From positions 1,676,968 to 1,740,967 of the forward strand of contig NZ_DF968182.1 in the NCBI RefSeq assembly GCF_001192835.1: a stretch of DNA of 64,000 nt, written 5' to 3'. This stretch comes from Lentimicrobium saccharophilum. Lineage in GTDB: Bacteria > Bacteroidota > Bacteroidia > Bacteroidales > Lentimicrobiaceae. Numbering within the stretch: the stretch's first letter is position 1; the number at the start of each line of letters is the position of its first letter. The notes under the pieces are model-generated. The model worked only from the letters and a program-made list of their open reading frames with translations. It was not told the DNA's origin and did not search any database. The translations under genes were made by a program, and so were the position numbers. Below are positions 26,829 to 36,240 of the stretch, piece after piece.

Positions 26829-28931
26829 ATGAGAAAAATTTTTGCCCTTGCCTTATTGGCCTTATTTGGCATATTCAACCTCTCCGCACAGATGTTGGTC
26901 AGCACGGACCCTATGCCCAGAAATGCCATTCTTGAAGAATTTACAGGCATTCATTGCACTTATTGTCCTGATGGACATGCCATTGCACAGTCTATACTCG
27001 ATAATAATCCCGGAAGGGCCTTTGTCATAGCCCTCCATCAGGGTTCATTCGCAGCACCCTCGGCGGGGGAACCGGATTACCGCACACCATTCGGAGATGC
27101 GATTGCCGGACAAACCGGCCTGACCGGATATCCTTCCGGAACTGTTAACCGGCATGTTTTCAGCGGGAGCAATACCGCACTCAACCGCGGCGCCTGGGCC
27201 GGCGCCTGTGATCAGATCATGCAGGAAATGTCACCGGTAAATATCGGAATTTCATCGGAGTACGAACCATCCACAAGGCTGCTGACAGTAAACATTGAAT
27301 TATACTACACCTCCAATTCTGCAGCTCCCGGTAACTTTATCAACATAGCACTCATTCAGGACAGCATCTACGGACCACAAACCGGAGGAGGAGCAGGCAG
27401 CAACTACCGTCATATGCATATGTTGCGCCACCTCATCACCGGGCAATGGGGGGATGAAGTCACCACCACCAGCGCAGGCACCCTGGTAAACCGGACCTAC
27501 ACTTACAATGTACCTGACGCTTATAACAATGTTCCGGCGATTGTCGAAAATATGAAGGTTGTCGCTTTTGTGGCCGAAGGCCATCAGGAGATTATTACCG
27601 GTGATGAAGTGGATGCCATCGGAGGAACAAACCTGTATATCGGAGAAATTATATCGGCCGGACCATACATCCAACGGGGTTATATGGATTTCGAAAGCAA
27701 TTTCAGCATTGAAGCAAACAGCAATATTGAAGGAAGTAATGCTTTCGAATTCTGGCTCGAAACCGAGAATTCCCCGGAAGACTGGCAGGTTTCCTACCTG
27801 ATTGACGGGGAAGAATATACCACATCAACCGTCGTCAATCTTACCAAAGGCACACCAAAGCCGGTAACCATAAAGGTTATCCCCGGAGAGACACCCGGAT
27901 TCCCGGGATACGTATTGAAAATGAAATCTGTTGACAACCCGGCTGCCCCGGAAAAACAATACAGGGTAATGCTCATTGCCGGTGTTACTGATTTATTGGT
28001 AAATGGAACCGGCGGCCCTGAAACCAGCCTGCATCAGGATGTTTACCTCGACGGATTTACCGCTGCAGGCATCACAGGATATGCTGTTACAAACGCAAAT
28101 GCGATGCGTGATATGATCAATGCAAATGCCTACCAGGATGTTTTCACCTGCTGGCTTAATATCGCCTGGACCTTCCCTGCCCTGACTGACAGCCAGGCTG
28201 AAGCCGTAATGGATTTCATGGATGCCGGACACAATGTTTTTATAGCAGGACAGGACATCGGCTGGGACATCATGAGCGGGCAAGACGGTTCGAACGGCAC
28301 TCCGGTGACTCAGGATTTCTACACCAACTATTTGAACGCCATCTATGTAGCTGATGGATCAGGCACGAATAACAAGCTGAACGCCAATACCGATGACCCC
28401 ATTTTCGGAGGCGTAGCCCAAAGTAACATTGTCGATGTATATGCCGGCAACATGTACCCGGAAGAGATCAATGCCGGACCCGGCGCTGATATTATTTTCA
28501 ATTACACGACCGCGGCCAAGCATGCGGCCATTAAATATGAGGCATTAAATTACCGCTCGGTCTATTTTGGCATCGGCCTTGAAATGGTAAGTAATGTAGA
28601 TGTAAGAAATGAGATCATCAGTCTCAGCAGGCAATGGTTATCAGATGAGATGGTTGGAGTGGAGTACACGCAGGCCATGCAAACCCTGATGAGTGAGCAG
28701 AACTATCCAAATCCCGCTTACGACTATACCTGGATAAAGACCAATGAAGCCGCAAAGGGTGGAATCATTGATATATTTAACATGAATGGCAGCAGGGTAA
28801 TCAGTCAGGCAACCAGCAGCTCCCTGCTGAACCGCATCGACCTGAGCGGACTGCCAGCCGGACTTTACACCTACAGGATCATTTCCGGAAACAAGACATC
28901 CGAAACAAGGAAACTTGCTGTAATCAGGTAA
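26829..28931 (+). CDS. Omp28-like T9SS-exported protein with thioredoxin-like N-terminus
   Basis: 700 residues. A signal peptide (about 1-20) is followed by a thioredoxin-fold-like Omp28 domain with ILEEFTGIHCTYCPDGHAIA (CxxC, about residues 43-46) and QTGLTGYPSGTVNRH. A middle region (about 380-600) is beta-rich with NVFIAGQDIGWD. The C-terminus (about 620-700) is a T9SS type A sorting domain, ending YTYRIISGNKTSETRKLAVI, so the protein is probably exported to the surface. The active CxxC and following cis-Pro-like YPSGT suggest a redox or binding role; the substrate is unknown. A terminator hairpin follows at 28980-29031. Confidence 0.88.
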   Translation: MRKIFALALLALFGIFNLSAQMLVSTDPMPRNAILEEFTGIHCTYCPDGHAIAQSILDNNPGRAFVIALHQGSFAAPSAGEPDYRTPFGDAIAGQTGLTGYPSGTVNRHVFSGSNTALNRGAWAGACDQIMQEMSPVNIGISSEYEPSTRLLTVNIELYYTSNSAAPGNFINIALIQDSIYGPQTGGGAGSNYRHMHMLRHLITGQWGDEVTTTSAGTLVNRTYTYNVPDAYNNVPAIVENMKVVAFVAEGHQEIITGDEVDAIGGTNLYIGEIISAGPYIQRGYMDFESNFSIEANSNIEGSNAFEFWLETENSPEDWQVSYLIDGEEYTTSTVVNLTKGTPKPVTIKVIPGETPGFPGYVLKMKSVDNPAAPEKQYRVMLIAGVTDLLVNGTGGPETSLHQDVYLDGFTAAGITGYAVTNANAMRDMINANAYQDVFTCWLNIAWTFPALTDSQAEAVMDFMDAGHNVFIAGQDIGWDIMSGQDGSNGTPVTQDFYTNYLNAIYVADGSGTNNKLNANTDDPIFGGVAQSNIVDVYAGNMYPEEINAGPGADIIFNYTTAAKHAAIKYEALNYRSVYFGIGLEMVSNVDVRNEIISLSRQWLSDEMVGVEYTQAMQTLMSEQNYPNPAYDYTWIKTNEAAKGGIIDIFNMNGSRVISQATSSSLLNRIDLSGLPAGLYTYRIISGNKTSETRKLAVIR

Positions 28932-28979
28932 AGTGCTGCCTTTCAATAACCGGCCCTGACTTTTGTCTGAATCCGATAA

Positions 28980-29031
28980 TTCAACCCGTTATCCCGAGAA
29001 ATTTCAGTCTCTGGATAACGGGTTGAAAATT
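28980..29031 (+). terminator. Rho-independent terminator after the Omp28-like gene
   Basis: 15-bp perfect stem (28980-28994 with 29013-29027), arms TTCAACCCGTTATCC and its complement, an 18-base loop, then AAATTTTC. It sits between two convergent genes. Confidence 0.7.
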
Positions 29032-29090
29032 TTCTGACATTTCATTGCTGATATGCCATATGAATTAGATTATGTTGCGTTTGTTTCAGA

Positions 29091-29789
29091 TCAGAACAAC
29101 CCCACTTTCAATGAAAGTCCGCCGTTAAAACCGTCAAGCTCGCCGGACACGAAGTCCCCTGAATCAAAGGATGAAACAATACGGTAGCTTACACCCATAC
29201 CCATCCTCAGCCAGCGGGCCACATTCACTTCAATTTCAACGCCGGGTTCGGCAATCAGAAAAGCTTCGGCATCGTCAATAAAAAAATCATCATAATCATA
29301 CGGATGATAAATACCTGAAACCCTGTTGCAGGCAACACCCCCGGCTCCCAGTAATACAGGGAATGACAAATGCACAGGACGTTTCGGGAAAAGAATCGGC
29401 TCTATCAGCAAACCTCCGTACCCGCCGGCATAATTAAACTTTTCGGCAGTGCCTGCTTCGCCGCGAAAAGGCTCTGAAACAAAACCCTTCCCGGAAAATC
29501 CTACTGCTAGGCTATGATTGGCTATCAGCGCAACTGAAGCACCTGCATTTACAGCATCATAACCATCGATCCGGGAATAACCGGTTGTAAAACCAAAATA
29601 AAACCCGATGTGGCTTTCAGGTCCCGTCAGTGTCTGTATTTCATTGCTGTTCCTGCCTTGCTGATCAGGCATTTTCGCTTCTGATGATCCATCATTCCGT
29701 TTACCAAACAAATGCAAAGTATCCTGTGCATTGGTGAACCGGGCGAAAAAAATAACAGCGATCAGCATCATTAAGAATTGCTTATTCAT
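29091..29789 (-). CDS. Outer-membrane beta-barrel protein, unknown family
   Basis: 232 residues with a signal peptide (MMLIAVIFFARFTNAQ) and a small N-terminal linker, then 8-10 alternating-pattern strands (IGFYFGFTTGYSRIDGYDAV, FNYAGGYGGLLIEPILFPKR, LRMGMGVSYRIVSSFDSGDF) and a final GGLSLKVGLF, consistent with a small outer-membrane barrel with terminal Phe. No specific family is recognised. It is monocistronic and convergent with the Omp28-like gene. Confidence 0.7.
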   Translation of the reverse strand: MNKQFLMMLIAVIFFARFTNAQDTLHLFGKRNDGSSEAKMPDQQGRNSNEIQTLTGPESHIGFYFGFTTGYSRIDGYDAVNAGASVALIANHSLAVGFSGKGFVSEPFRGEAGTAEKFNYAGGYGGLLIEPILFPKRPVHLSFPVLLGAGGVACNRVSGIYHPYDYDDFFIDDAEAFLIAEPGVEIEVNVARWLRMGMGVSYRIVSSFDSGDFVSGELDGFNGGLSLKVGLF

Positions 29790-29978
29790 TGTCAGCTTGT
29801 TTTAAAGATTTATAATTTAATGTTAAAATTCATTACTTATTCATTTTCAGCAATGCCTGTGAATAGTTTTTGAAAATAACTTCCTCTTCTAAGCAGCACA
29901 TCCTTTGTTTAACCAGCCAGGCTGATGTCCGGAATTATATGGTTTCCTCACGACCCCGGGCCGGCGAATTGCCGGCAA

Positions 29979-30722
29979 TCAATACCTGATTACCTTACCT
30001 GAACCGCTGATGTGAGAGATTACTCCCGGATTGCCCATGTAGTAAACGCAACCACTGCCTGATATCCATGCTTCAAGTTCATCTGCCACCGTAACCAGGA
30101 TATTACCGCTTCCGGAGATATTTGCATCGCAGTTTAACAGATCGCATTCCTGCGCCCTGATTTCACCCGAGCCGGAAACACGCAGATAACCATTCCCGGC
30201 CTGCCCGTTGATGGACAAAATGCCCGAGCCGGATACCACTGCTTCAATATTCTCAGCAATAAAACCGCATGCAATCCTACCCGAACCTGAAAGATTGATA
30301 TCAGCATTGTCACATGCAAATGCACCGCTTTCAACAAGTCCGGAACCTGCTAGATGAATGCTGTTCAGCTCCGGCGTAGTGATATAAACTTCAACAGTAT
30401 AGTGCTCGCGTATATTGTAACCGTTTCTGAATTCCAACACGAGCCGGTTTCCCGAAACAAATGTTTCCACATAAGGCAGCACATTGGATTCGCCTTTTAG
30501 TTCAACAGAAGGCACATCACCGGGGATAATATAAACCCTGAAATTGCCTTTGGAAACAACACCGGTAAAGGAGCTGGTTTCACGGGTTTCAGAAATAAGA
30601 TCGTAATTCCCTTCAATTCTTTCGCGCATACAGGCAGCAGATGCAAGAAGAATTAATACTAATAACGCGGGCAAACCGGTTTTCGACCGGGAAGATTCTA
30701 TAAACGCCTTTACTTTTTTCAT
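29979..30722 (-). CDS. Head GIN domain (DUF2807) lipoprotein
   Basis: 247 residues. The signal peptide ends in the lipobox LASAAC (Cys at about 31), so this is a lipoprotein. The rest is the DUF2807 auto-transporter-adhesin-like head-GIN domain, built of short beta-helix repeats with the signature SGSG (SINGQAGNGYLRVSGSGEIR, LAGSGLVESGAFACD, ISGSGKVIRY). The frame opens at 30755, but the ATG at 30722 begins the signal peptide. It follows the DUF4097-like gene by 156 bp in the sigma operon at 29979-33165. Likely surface or periplasmic; function is unknown. Confidence 0.85.
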   Translation of the reverse strand: MKKVKAFIESSRSKTGLPALLVLILLASAACMRERIEGNYDLISETRETSSFTGVVSKGNFRVYIIPGDVPSVELKGESNVLPYVETFVSGNRLVLEFRNGYNIREHYTVEVYITTPELNSIHLAGSGLVESGAFACDNADINLSGSGRIACGFIAENIEAVVSGSGILSINGQAGNGYLRVSGSGEIRAQECDLLNCDANISGSGNILVTVADELEAWISGSGCVYYMGNPGVISHISGSGKVIRY

Positions 30723-30878
30723 GATCTGTTGATTTTGATAAATGAATGACAACAAAATTTCTTAAGGGTTGGAACCAGCGGAAAACTAATTTCTAAGCGG
30801 GCCGGATGAGGCTGAAACCATAGCCTCCGGCTGATAAGTGCCGGTTATAAAACATTGGAAACTACTATGTAAAAGATG

Positions 30879-31982
30879 CTATTTATTCAGCAGGGTCAGC
30901 GAACCCGCTTTCATCAGGAGGGTGACCTGCGAACTGCCGGCATGTCCGATTTCAGCACGGGCTTTCACGGCTCCGGTGGTCGCATTGACGACTTCCCTTT
31001 TAAACAGATTGTCAATAGATTCGGGCATGTTCAGGGTTGTTTTGGGATCATAACTCAGGTCAATGGAATAAGCAGCCTGATTGCTGAATGAACATACCAG
31101 ATCAGTATACTCAGATCTGACATAAATATGTCTGAAGTTTTTCGAAATGCCATTCAGCTTCAGATCGCCGTAACGGGTATTCATGGTACATCCGGATTCC
31201 AGCGTGTTGATACGGATGCGTGAGAAAGATGCATCTCCGTCGAGAGAAGAACAGTTCCTGATGTTGATTTTATCCCTGACAGAATTAATTTCGAGGTTTG
31301 TAACTTTATCTATAGCAAGATTTGACGATCTGCTGTTGAGTGAAAGGTTCGTCACCTGCTGAACCGAAACGTCAGAATAATTGATTTCAAACTGTCCGTG
31401 AACGGCTTCCTGTATGGTTGCTGATCCAAATTCAAGCTTAAGTTTGAAGGTTCCTGCAAAATCCCTGGCCTGCAGGTCTCCGTTCGACAGATTGATATCT
31501 GCGTTTTGATTATGGCTGCCCAGGTAAATATTCCCGAATTTATTTTCAATTTTTACAGGACTTGCAACCGGTAGATAAACTGTGTAGTTGATCTGAAGGT
31601 TATTTCCGGCATTGATAACCTTGCCGGCATAGCTGACAACATCCTTCCAGAAAGTGGCGCTGTTATCGTTAAAAACTGTGCGGGCACTGATAAAACCGGC
31701 CGCTGACACCATTTCGCAGTCGATGGATGACAATATTTTATTTACCCTGGCCTGTTGCTTCGACTGGGCGGTGATGCTGACTTCAAATCTGACTGAATCT
31801 TTTTCCCATACCAGGACATTTACATTGCCATACTTATTGAAAACCTGCACCTGCGTGCCTGGTTTCAGCCGGAAACTCTTATTCTCCTTTTTCGTTTCGG
31901 AGAACATTTGCGCCTGTGCAACCTGCGAAAAACAAAGCATTCCGCCTAATATCAATGCTCCGAAAAACAGTTTCTTTATCAT
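30879..31982 (-). CDS. DUF4097-like beta-helical secreted protein
   Basis: 367 residues with a signal peptide (LILGGMLCFSQVAQAQ) and a body of repetitive beta-strand segments such as IENKFGNIYLGSHNQNADIN, DLQARDFAGTFKLKLEFGSA and INSVRDKINIRNCSSLDGDA, which suggest a right-handed beta-helix similar to DUF4097 proteins. It follows the anti-sigma gene by 42 bases and may be an envelope or adhesin-like component of that operon. Exact family unknown. Confidence 0.72.
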   Translation of the reverse strand: MIKKLFFGALILGGMLCFSQVAQAQMFSETKKENKSFRLKPGTQVQVFNKYGNVNVLVWEKDSVRFEVSITAQSKQQARVNKILSSIDCEMVSAAGFISARTVFNDNSATFWKDVVSYAGKVINAGNNLQINYTVYLPVASPVKIENKFGNIYLGSHNQNADINLSNGDLQARDFAGTFKLKLEFGSATIQEAVHGQFEINYSDVSVQQVTNLSLNSRSSNLAIDKVTNLEINSVRDKINIRNCSSLDGDASFSRIRINTLESGCTMNTRYGDLKLNGISKNFRHIYVRSEYTDLVCSFSNQAAYSIDLSYDPKTTLNMPESIDNLFKREVVNATTGAVKARAEIGHAGSSQVTLLMKAGSLTLLNK

Positions 31983-32024
31983 GATTCAGTTTTCTTTTAA
32001 CGAATACGAACAGTTCATTTTGAT

Positions 32025-32600
32025 TTACAACTCCTTACCGGACTCAGTATCATTGTTTGATTCATTATCCGTCTGCCTGAGTTCCAACAGCATCTCATCC
32101 AGAATTTCGAGCTTTACCCGGTAAGACAGGATGATGGCCTCTATCACCTTTGCATCGGCATTGCTTTCAGCCAGGTCAGTCCGCAATTCAGCCTTTCGCT
32201 GGTCCATCACCCTGAACTCCTCTCTCAGGTCTTCGATGATCTCAGGATGATCCTTTGCATAGATTGCAAGCTCCTGTTCACGGCTTTGGATTTTGGATGT
32301 GTAATAGGCCTCGGCATCCGAGAGTTCATCAATGACATAATTCATCCCGGTAATCGCCTGCCTGTCTGCATCCTTGATCTGCATCCGGTTATCACGCGCA
32401 TCATTCAGCATCCATGCTGTAGCAAAAATCAACACAGCGGCCGCTGACCTCAAGGCAATGGCACGAAACTTTTTCAATCTGCCTGAGCGGATTGGTAAAA
32501 CCCTCTCTTCAATTACATCCCATGAAGCAGGGGGTGCCTCAAGGGAGTCAAACTCCCCTGCATGCTCCTGAACAAATCTTTCCAGGTTATCCTTTTTCAT
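32025..32600 (-). CDS. Anti-sigma-factor-like membrane protein
   Basis: 191 residues. The N-terminal segment LERFVQEHAGEFDSLEAPPA (about 6-25) resembles the sigma-binding region of Bacteroidetes ECF operons, followed by one membrane helix (about 50-65) and a long charged coiled-coil-like periplasmic tail (DLREEFRVMDQRKAELRTDL). It sits 13 bases after the sigma gene. It is expected to hold the sigma factor at the membrane until an envelope signal; this role is inferred from position. Confidence 0.75.
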   Translation of the reverse strand: MKKDNLERFVQEHAGEFDSLEAPPASWDVIEERVLPIRSGRLKKFRAIALRSAAAVLIFATAWMLNDARDNRMQIKDADRQAITGMNYVIDELSDAEAYYTSKIQSREQELAIYAKDHPEIIEDLREEFRVMDQRKAELRTDLAESNADAKVIEAIILSYRVKLEILDEMLLELRQTDNESNNDTESGKEL

Positions 32601-32613
32601 AACATTATTTTTT

Positions 32614-33165
32614 TTAGGAAGCGGGCATTCCGTGTAAAATATCCTTTACCATCTGTCTGGCCCGCATAAACTGCGTTTTGGAAGTGGATTCAGATATCTT
32701 CAGAATTTCTGCAATCTCCGTATGATCATATCCTTCGATCAGGTAAAGTGAAAAAATCATTCTGGCTCCCTGCGGCAACTGATTCATAGCCTGTTTCACC
32801 CTCTCAACGCTGAGCCGGAGTTCTTCTTCATCAGGCGTTTCATCCTGAGGCAAGGGATCGGGAACCTCCTCATCCACAAAAACAATTCTGCGCTTTTCAA
32901 GGGCATTGATACACTTGTTCACGACTATTCTTTTAAGCCAGGCGCCGAAAGCCGATTCGAACCGGAATGAGTCAAGACGGTTGAATGCTTCAATAAAACC
33001 TTCCTGCAACATATCCCTGGCATCTTCAGCATTATTCATCATACGCAGACAAAGGTTATACATAGCCCTGGAATAAGCGCTGTAAAGGTCATTGTACGCT
33101 TTCCGGTTGCCGGCCATACATGCCTCAACAAGATGTCTGTGTATATCGTAGTTTTGTTGGTTCAA
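32614..33165 (-). CDS. ECF RNA polymerase sigma factor
   Basis: 183 residues. Region 2: DLYSAYSRAMYNLCLRMMNN, with MLQEGFIEAFNRLDSFRFES; region 4: FSLYLIEGYDHTEIAEILKI, ending SKTQFMRARQMVKDI. It heads the second ECF operon in the window (sigma, anti-sigma, DUF4097-like, head GIN). It is paralogous to the sigma at 24531 but clearly divergent, so the two likely serve different signals. Confidence 0.93.
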   Translation of the reverse strand: MNQQNYDIHRHLVEACMAGNRKAYNDLYSAYSRAMYNLCLRMMNNAEDARDMLQEGFIEAFNRLDSFRFESAFGAWLKRIVVNKCINALEKRRIVFVDEEVPDPLPQDETPDEEELRLSVERVKQAMNQLPQGARMIFSLYLIEGYDHTEIAEILKISESTSKTQFMRARQMVKDILHGMPAS

Positions 33166-33360
33166 ACTATCCGGATCCTGTTTTTATCAGACTAATGACA
33201 GAGAAATAATTTAAAGGTTGGAATGAACAGATAAATTTACGAATATTATTGGTGCTCTCCATCGCTGACCGGATAAATGGCTCAGCCCGGACGATCTCCG
33301 AACCGGCTGAACTTAATGTGCAACGATTTGTTTCATATTACCTTAAGGTAAATCCCTTTT

Positions 33361-34116
33361 ATGCAAAGCAATCAAAATTCACAAAAGCGCACTCAACTGT
33401 ATTTGTTCCTCTCTGCCATTTTTCTTACCAACGCACTGGTTGCCGAATTTGCGGGAGTAAAGATTTTTTCGCTTGAAAAACTGCTCGGTCTGATGCCGGC
33501 ACAGCTTCCTTTTTTCGGCGGGCAGAAGCTCGATTTTAACCTGAGTGTGGGGGTGGTTATCTGGCCCATTGTTTTCCTGGTTTCGGACCTGGTCAATGAA
33601 TACTTCGGCCGCAACGGGGTGCGTAAGATCAGTTTTATAACCGCGGGGATGATTGCATGGTCATTTTTAATCGTTCTTGCCGGCACAGAAGTTCCTCCGG
33701 CGGATTTCTGGCTTAACCTGAACCAAACAGATCCAACCGGCAACCCTTTCGACATCAACTATGCCTATACCAGTATATTCAGAGCCGGGCTGGGAATCAT
33801 TATCGGTTCACTGGCAGCCTTTCTCGTCAGCCAGTTGATCGATGCCTATGCATTCCATTACCTGAAAGCCCTTACCGGCAGTAAAAAACTCTGGTTGCGG
33901 GCAACCGGCTCCACCGTGATTTCGCAGCTGATCGACAGTTTTGTAATCCTTTTCATTGCTTTTTACCTGCTCGGAAACTGGAGTATGCAGCAGGTATTGC
34001 AGGTAGGGCTGGTTCAATACACCTATAAGGTTTCACTGGCAATCCTGCTTACGCCCCTGATCTATCTGGCACACTGGCTGATCGACGGATATCTCGAAGC
34101 CCGGGGAGAAATGTAA
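33361..34116 (+). CDS. Queuosine precursor transporter (VUT/YhhQ family)
   Basis: 251 residues with about six membrane helices. The YhhQ/VUT pattern is clear: IWPIVFLVSDLVNEYFGRNG (about residues 64-83), RAGLGIIIGSLAAFLVSQLI and WLRATGSTVISQLIDSFVIL. The protein would import a queuosine precursor (preQ0, preQ1 or queuine) across the inner membrane for tRNA modification. No preQ1 riboswitch motif was found upstream. It stands alone, divergent from the sigma operon. Confidence 0.9.
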   Translation: MQSNQNSQKRTQLYLFLSAIFLTNALVAEFAGVKIFSLEKLLGLMPAQLPFFGGQKLDFNLSVGVVIWPIVFLVSDLVNEYFGRNGVRKISFITAGMIAWSFLIVLAGTEVPPADFWLNLNQTDPTGNPFDINYAYTSIFRAGLGIIIGSLAAFLVSQLIDAYAFHYLKALTGSKKLWLRATGSTVISQLIDSFVILFIAFYLLGNWSMQQVLQVGLVQYTYKVSLAILLTPLIYLAHWLIDGYLEARGEM

Positions 34117-34479
34117 ATGCGATGTGAGCCATTATAATAGAATTATCTGAATCTGAAGCAATAGTCACAGAAAACAAGGTAAGATAATTATAGTATATTC
34201 GGGTAATATTGTAAAAAATATAACATACTGAATATCAGGTCAAATCTACTTGAGCACCCGACAGGAAGGCTCAGCCAGATAGATTATCAGTACTTCAGCC
34301 TTTCACCTGCGCAACAGGCTAAAGTATAATTATTGTCCAATCACCTGTTTCTGCATAAAAAACTTATCTGGTTATTTTTACTGTATATTTCTGTAACTTT
34401 GAGTAAACTTTCAGACTTTATAAAACATATGATACTCTGAAACGCGGCAGAATATACGCCTACATGTATAAACATAACC
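34117..34479. other. 363-bp AT-rich intergenic region
   Basis: No coding frame. It contains a -7-like box at 34394-34401 in front of the T9SS gene and nothing else recognisable. Confidence 0.5.
34394..34401 (+). promoter_or_regulatory. -7 box for the 34480 T9SS gene
   Basis: TAacTTTG followed by AG; 78 bases before the ATG. Confidence 0.35.
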
Positions 34480-35442
34480 ATGAAAAAAATCCTTTTTACC
34501 ATTTCAATCTTAATATTGAGTGTCGAAACCGGCTTTACACAAACAAATGTTTACCATCCGTTTCCAGATTCTGCTATCTGGAGAGTGGACTATTATTATA
34601 ACTATGCTTTTCAGCATCCATGCTATGTCAGGTATTATTTCCAGTACTTTGTTCAAGGCGACACCCTGATAAATTCATGCATTTATAAAAAAATATACAG
34701 ATCTTCCGTTCAGGTTGACACCGTGTCATGCAATTCTCCAATGAATCCTCCGGCGGCCCCGGCTTCAGGTTATGCAGGGGCATTGAAAGATGATTCCCTT
34801 GCTAATAAAACATTTTTTGTTTTCCCTGATACAACGGTTGATTCTTTGCTGTATGATTACAATCTCGGGGTTGGCGATACGTTGAATGGCATTATATCCC
34901 ATTACTTTGTCTATAATTTTGACCTGGTTGTTATATCAACCGACTCGGTTTTAATAAACGGACAATACAGAAAAAAATGGAATTTTGACATGATCGGGCA
35001 TAATATCTACCCCTATATCATTGAGGGCATCGGATCCAATTTTGGATTGATAGAGCCTGTTTATTCCTATGCTATTGATTTTACAGACAGATATCTGGTC
35101 TGTGCCAGGAATAGCTCCGTTATATACTTTTTATCAGATTATCCGTCGTCTGTTGGCTGTGAACTGGTACTTAACAGCGGGCCTGAGATCAGGTTAACCG
35201 GAAAACCTGCTGTTTTCCCGAATCCGTTTTCATACAAAACGACCCTCAGATCAGATTATAACTTCTCTGACGCAACGCTGACGATCATCAACTCATCCGG
35301 GCAACAGGTGAAAATAATAAAGAATTTCAATGACAGGGAAATTGATCTTTATCGCGATAATTTACCTTCCGGGATTTATCTGCTGATACTGGAAAGTGAA
35401 CACAATATCATTGCAACAGAGAAACTGGCAATTGTTGATTAA
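34480..35442 (+). CDS. T9SS-sorted secreted protein of unknown function
   Basis: 320 residues. Signal peptide (ILFTISILILSVETGFTQ) and a C-terminal T9SS type A sorting domain (about 245-320: KPAVFPNPFSYKTTLRSDYN, GIYLLILESEHNIIATEKLA). The central region (about 22-240) is rich in Tyr and Ser with no recognised domain. It appears to be exported and either surface-attached or released. Low GC content compared with neighbouring genes suggests a lineage-specific, possibly acquired gene. Confidence 0.8.
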   Translation: MKKILFTISILILSVETGFTQTNVYHPFPDSAIWRVDYYYNYAFQHPCYVRYYFQYFVQGDTLINSCIYKKIYRSSVQVDTVSCNSPMNPPAAPASGYAGALKDDSLANKTFFVFPDTTVDSLLYDYNLGVGDTLNGIISHYFVYNFDLVVISTDSVLINGQYRKKWNFDMIGHNIYPYIIEGIGSNFGLIEPVYSYAIDFTDRYLVCARNSSVIYFLSDYPSSVGCELVLNSGPEIRLTGKPAVFPNPFSYKTTLRSDYNFSDATLTIINSSGQQVKIIKNFNDREIDLYRDNLPSGIYLLILESEHNIIATEKLAIVD

Positions 35443-35831
35443 TACAATTATTCCCATAAAAACAAAAGATAGATTTAAAACAATAATATTAAAAAAAGCG
35501 CATACTTTACCTATAAATATTCGAATGTAAAAAGCATTTCTGCCCCCTGCCCATCAGCGATTAGAACCATCCTTCCGTGCTGTTCTGCGGGATCCACGCT
35601 CGGGATAATTATAAATAACGGGCAGGTATCGCTGACAGAAGGAGAATCCGGCCTTATTAACCACTATGCGTATGGCTGCCTTTACGGGCAAAAGAGGGGG
35701 TTATTCTTTAAATGATGTGCTGGCTTTTCCCATCGGGATTGCTATCAGGTCATTAAATACCAAATATTTATCAGAAAAAAAATAACCATTACGGGATAGG
35801 TTTACCCCTTAAAATGTAGCTCACTGAATCC

Positions 35832-35960
35832 TTGTAAAATAAACAATTACACAGAGCTCACCGAGGTATCGCGGAGTAACACAGAGAAGAATACAACCCT
35901 CTTTGAATCTCTGTGCCTTCTCTGTGTATCTCTGTGCATCTCTGTGAAACTATTTTACAA
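35832..35960. repeat. Inverted-repeat element with 10-bp terminal repeats
   Basis: A 129-bp element bounded by perfect 10-bp inverted termini TTGTAAAATA (35832-35841) and TATTTTACAA (35951-35960). Inner perfect pairs: CACAGAG 35850-35856 with CTCTGTG 35940-35946, and CACAGAGAAG 35880-35889 with CTTCTCTGTG 35917-35926. It would fold into a long hairpin. It is non-coding. Similar CACAGAG-rich palindromic repeats are widespread in Bacteroidetes-type genomes. Confidence 0.7.
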
Positions 35961-36216
35961 ATACACTGCAAATCACTAAGTACATCTTTAACTCCGGTAC
36001 ATCAAATAACGAAACACCCCAAAAGAGATCTAAGTTTGTGAATGATTCAACGCGGCTCACACATCACCTGCCAGGAAATGATTGAAGACCGGAGCAATAC
36101 ACCTGCAAGGTTTCATTGTTTATTTTACTTACCCCGACTAATTTACCTTGCTCATCGGGCGGTTGACAGGTGTCGGACTTCCGGTAATGCAGGCTTAGCC
36201 CCTGCAGCTTTATTCC

Positions 36217-36224
36217 TATCTTTG
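36217..36224 (+). promoter_or_regulatory. -7 box for the sigma-54 activator gene
   Basis: TAtcTTTG followed by CA, 16 bases before the ATG at 36241. Confidence 0.45.
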
Positions 36225-36240
36225 CAGAAAAAATCAGGAT

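Larger units (their letters stand above)
35443..36240. other. 798-bp intergenic region before the sigma-54 regulator
   Basis: No credible gene. It contains the inverted-repeat element at 35832-35960 and the -7 box at 36217. A 39-codon open frame at 35666-35785 has no recognised homology and could be a remnant. Confidence 0.5.

Noticed and set aside
30801-30831. Hairpin between the DUF4097-like and head-GIN genes
   Set aside because: Stem has a bulge and no T-run, so not called a terminator.
33166-33360. preQ1 riboswitch before the queuosine-precursor transporter
   Set aside because: No match to the conserved preQ1-I stem and A-rich tail.
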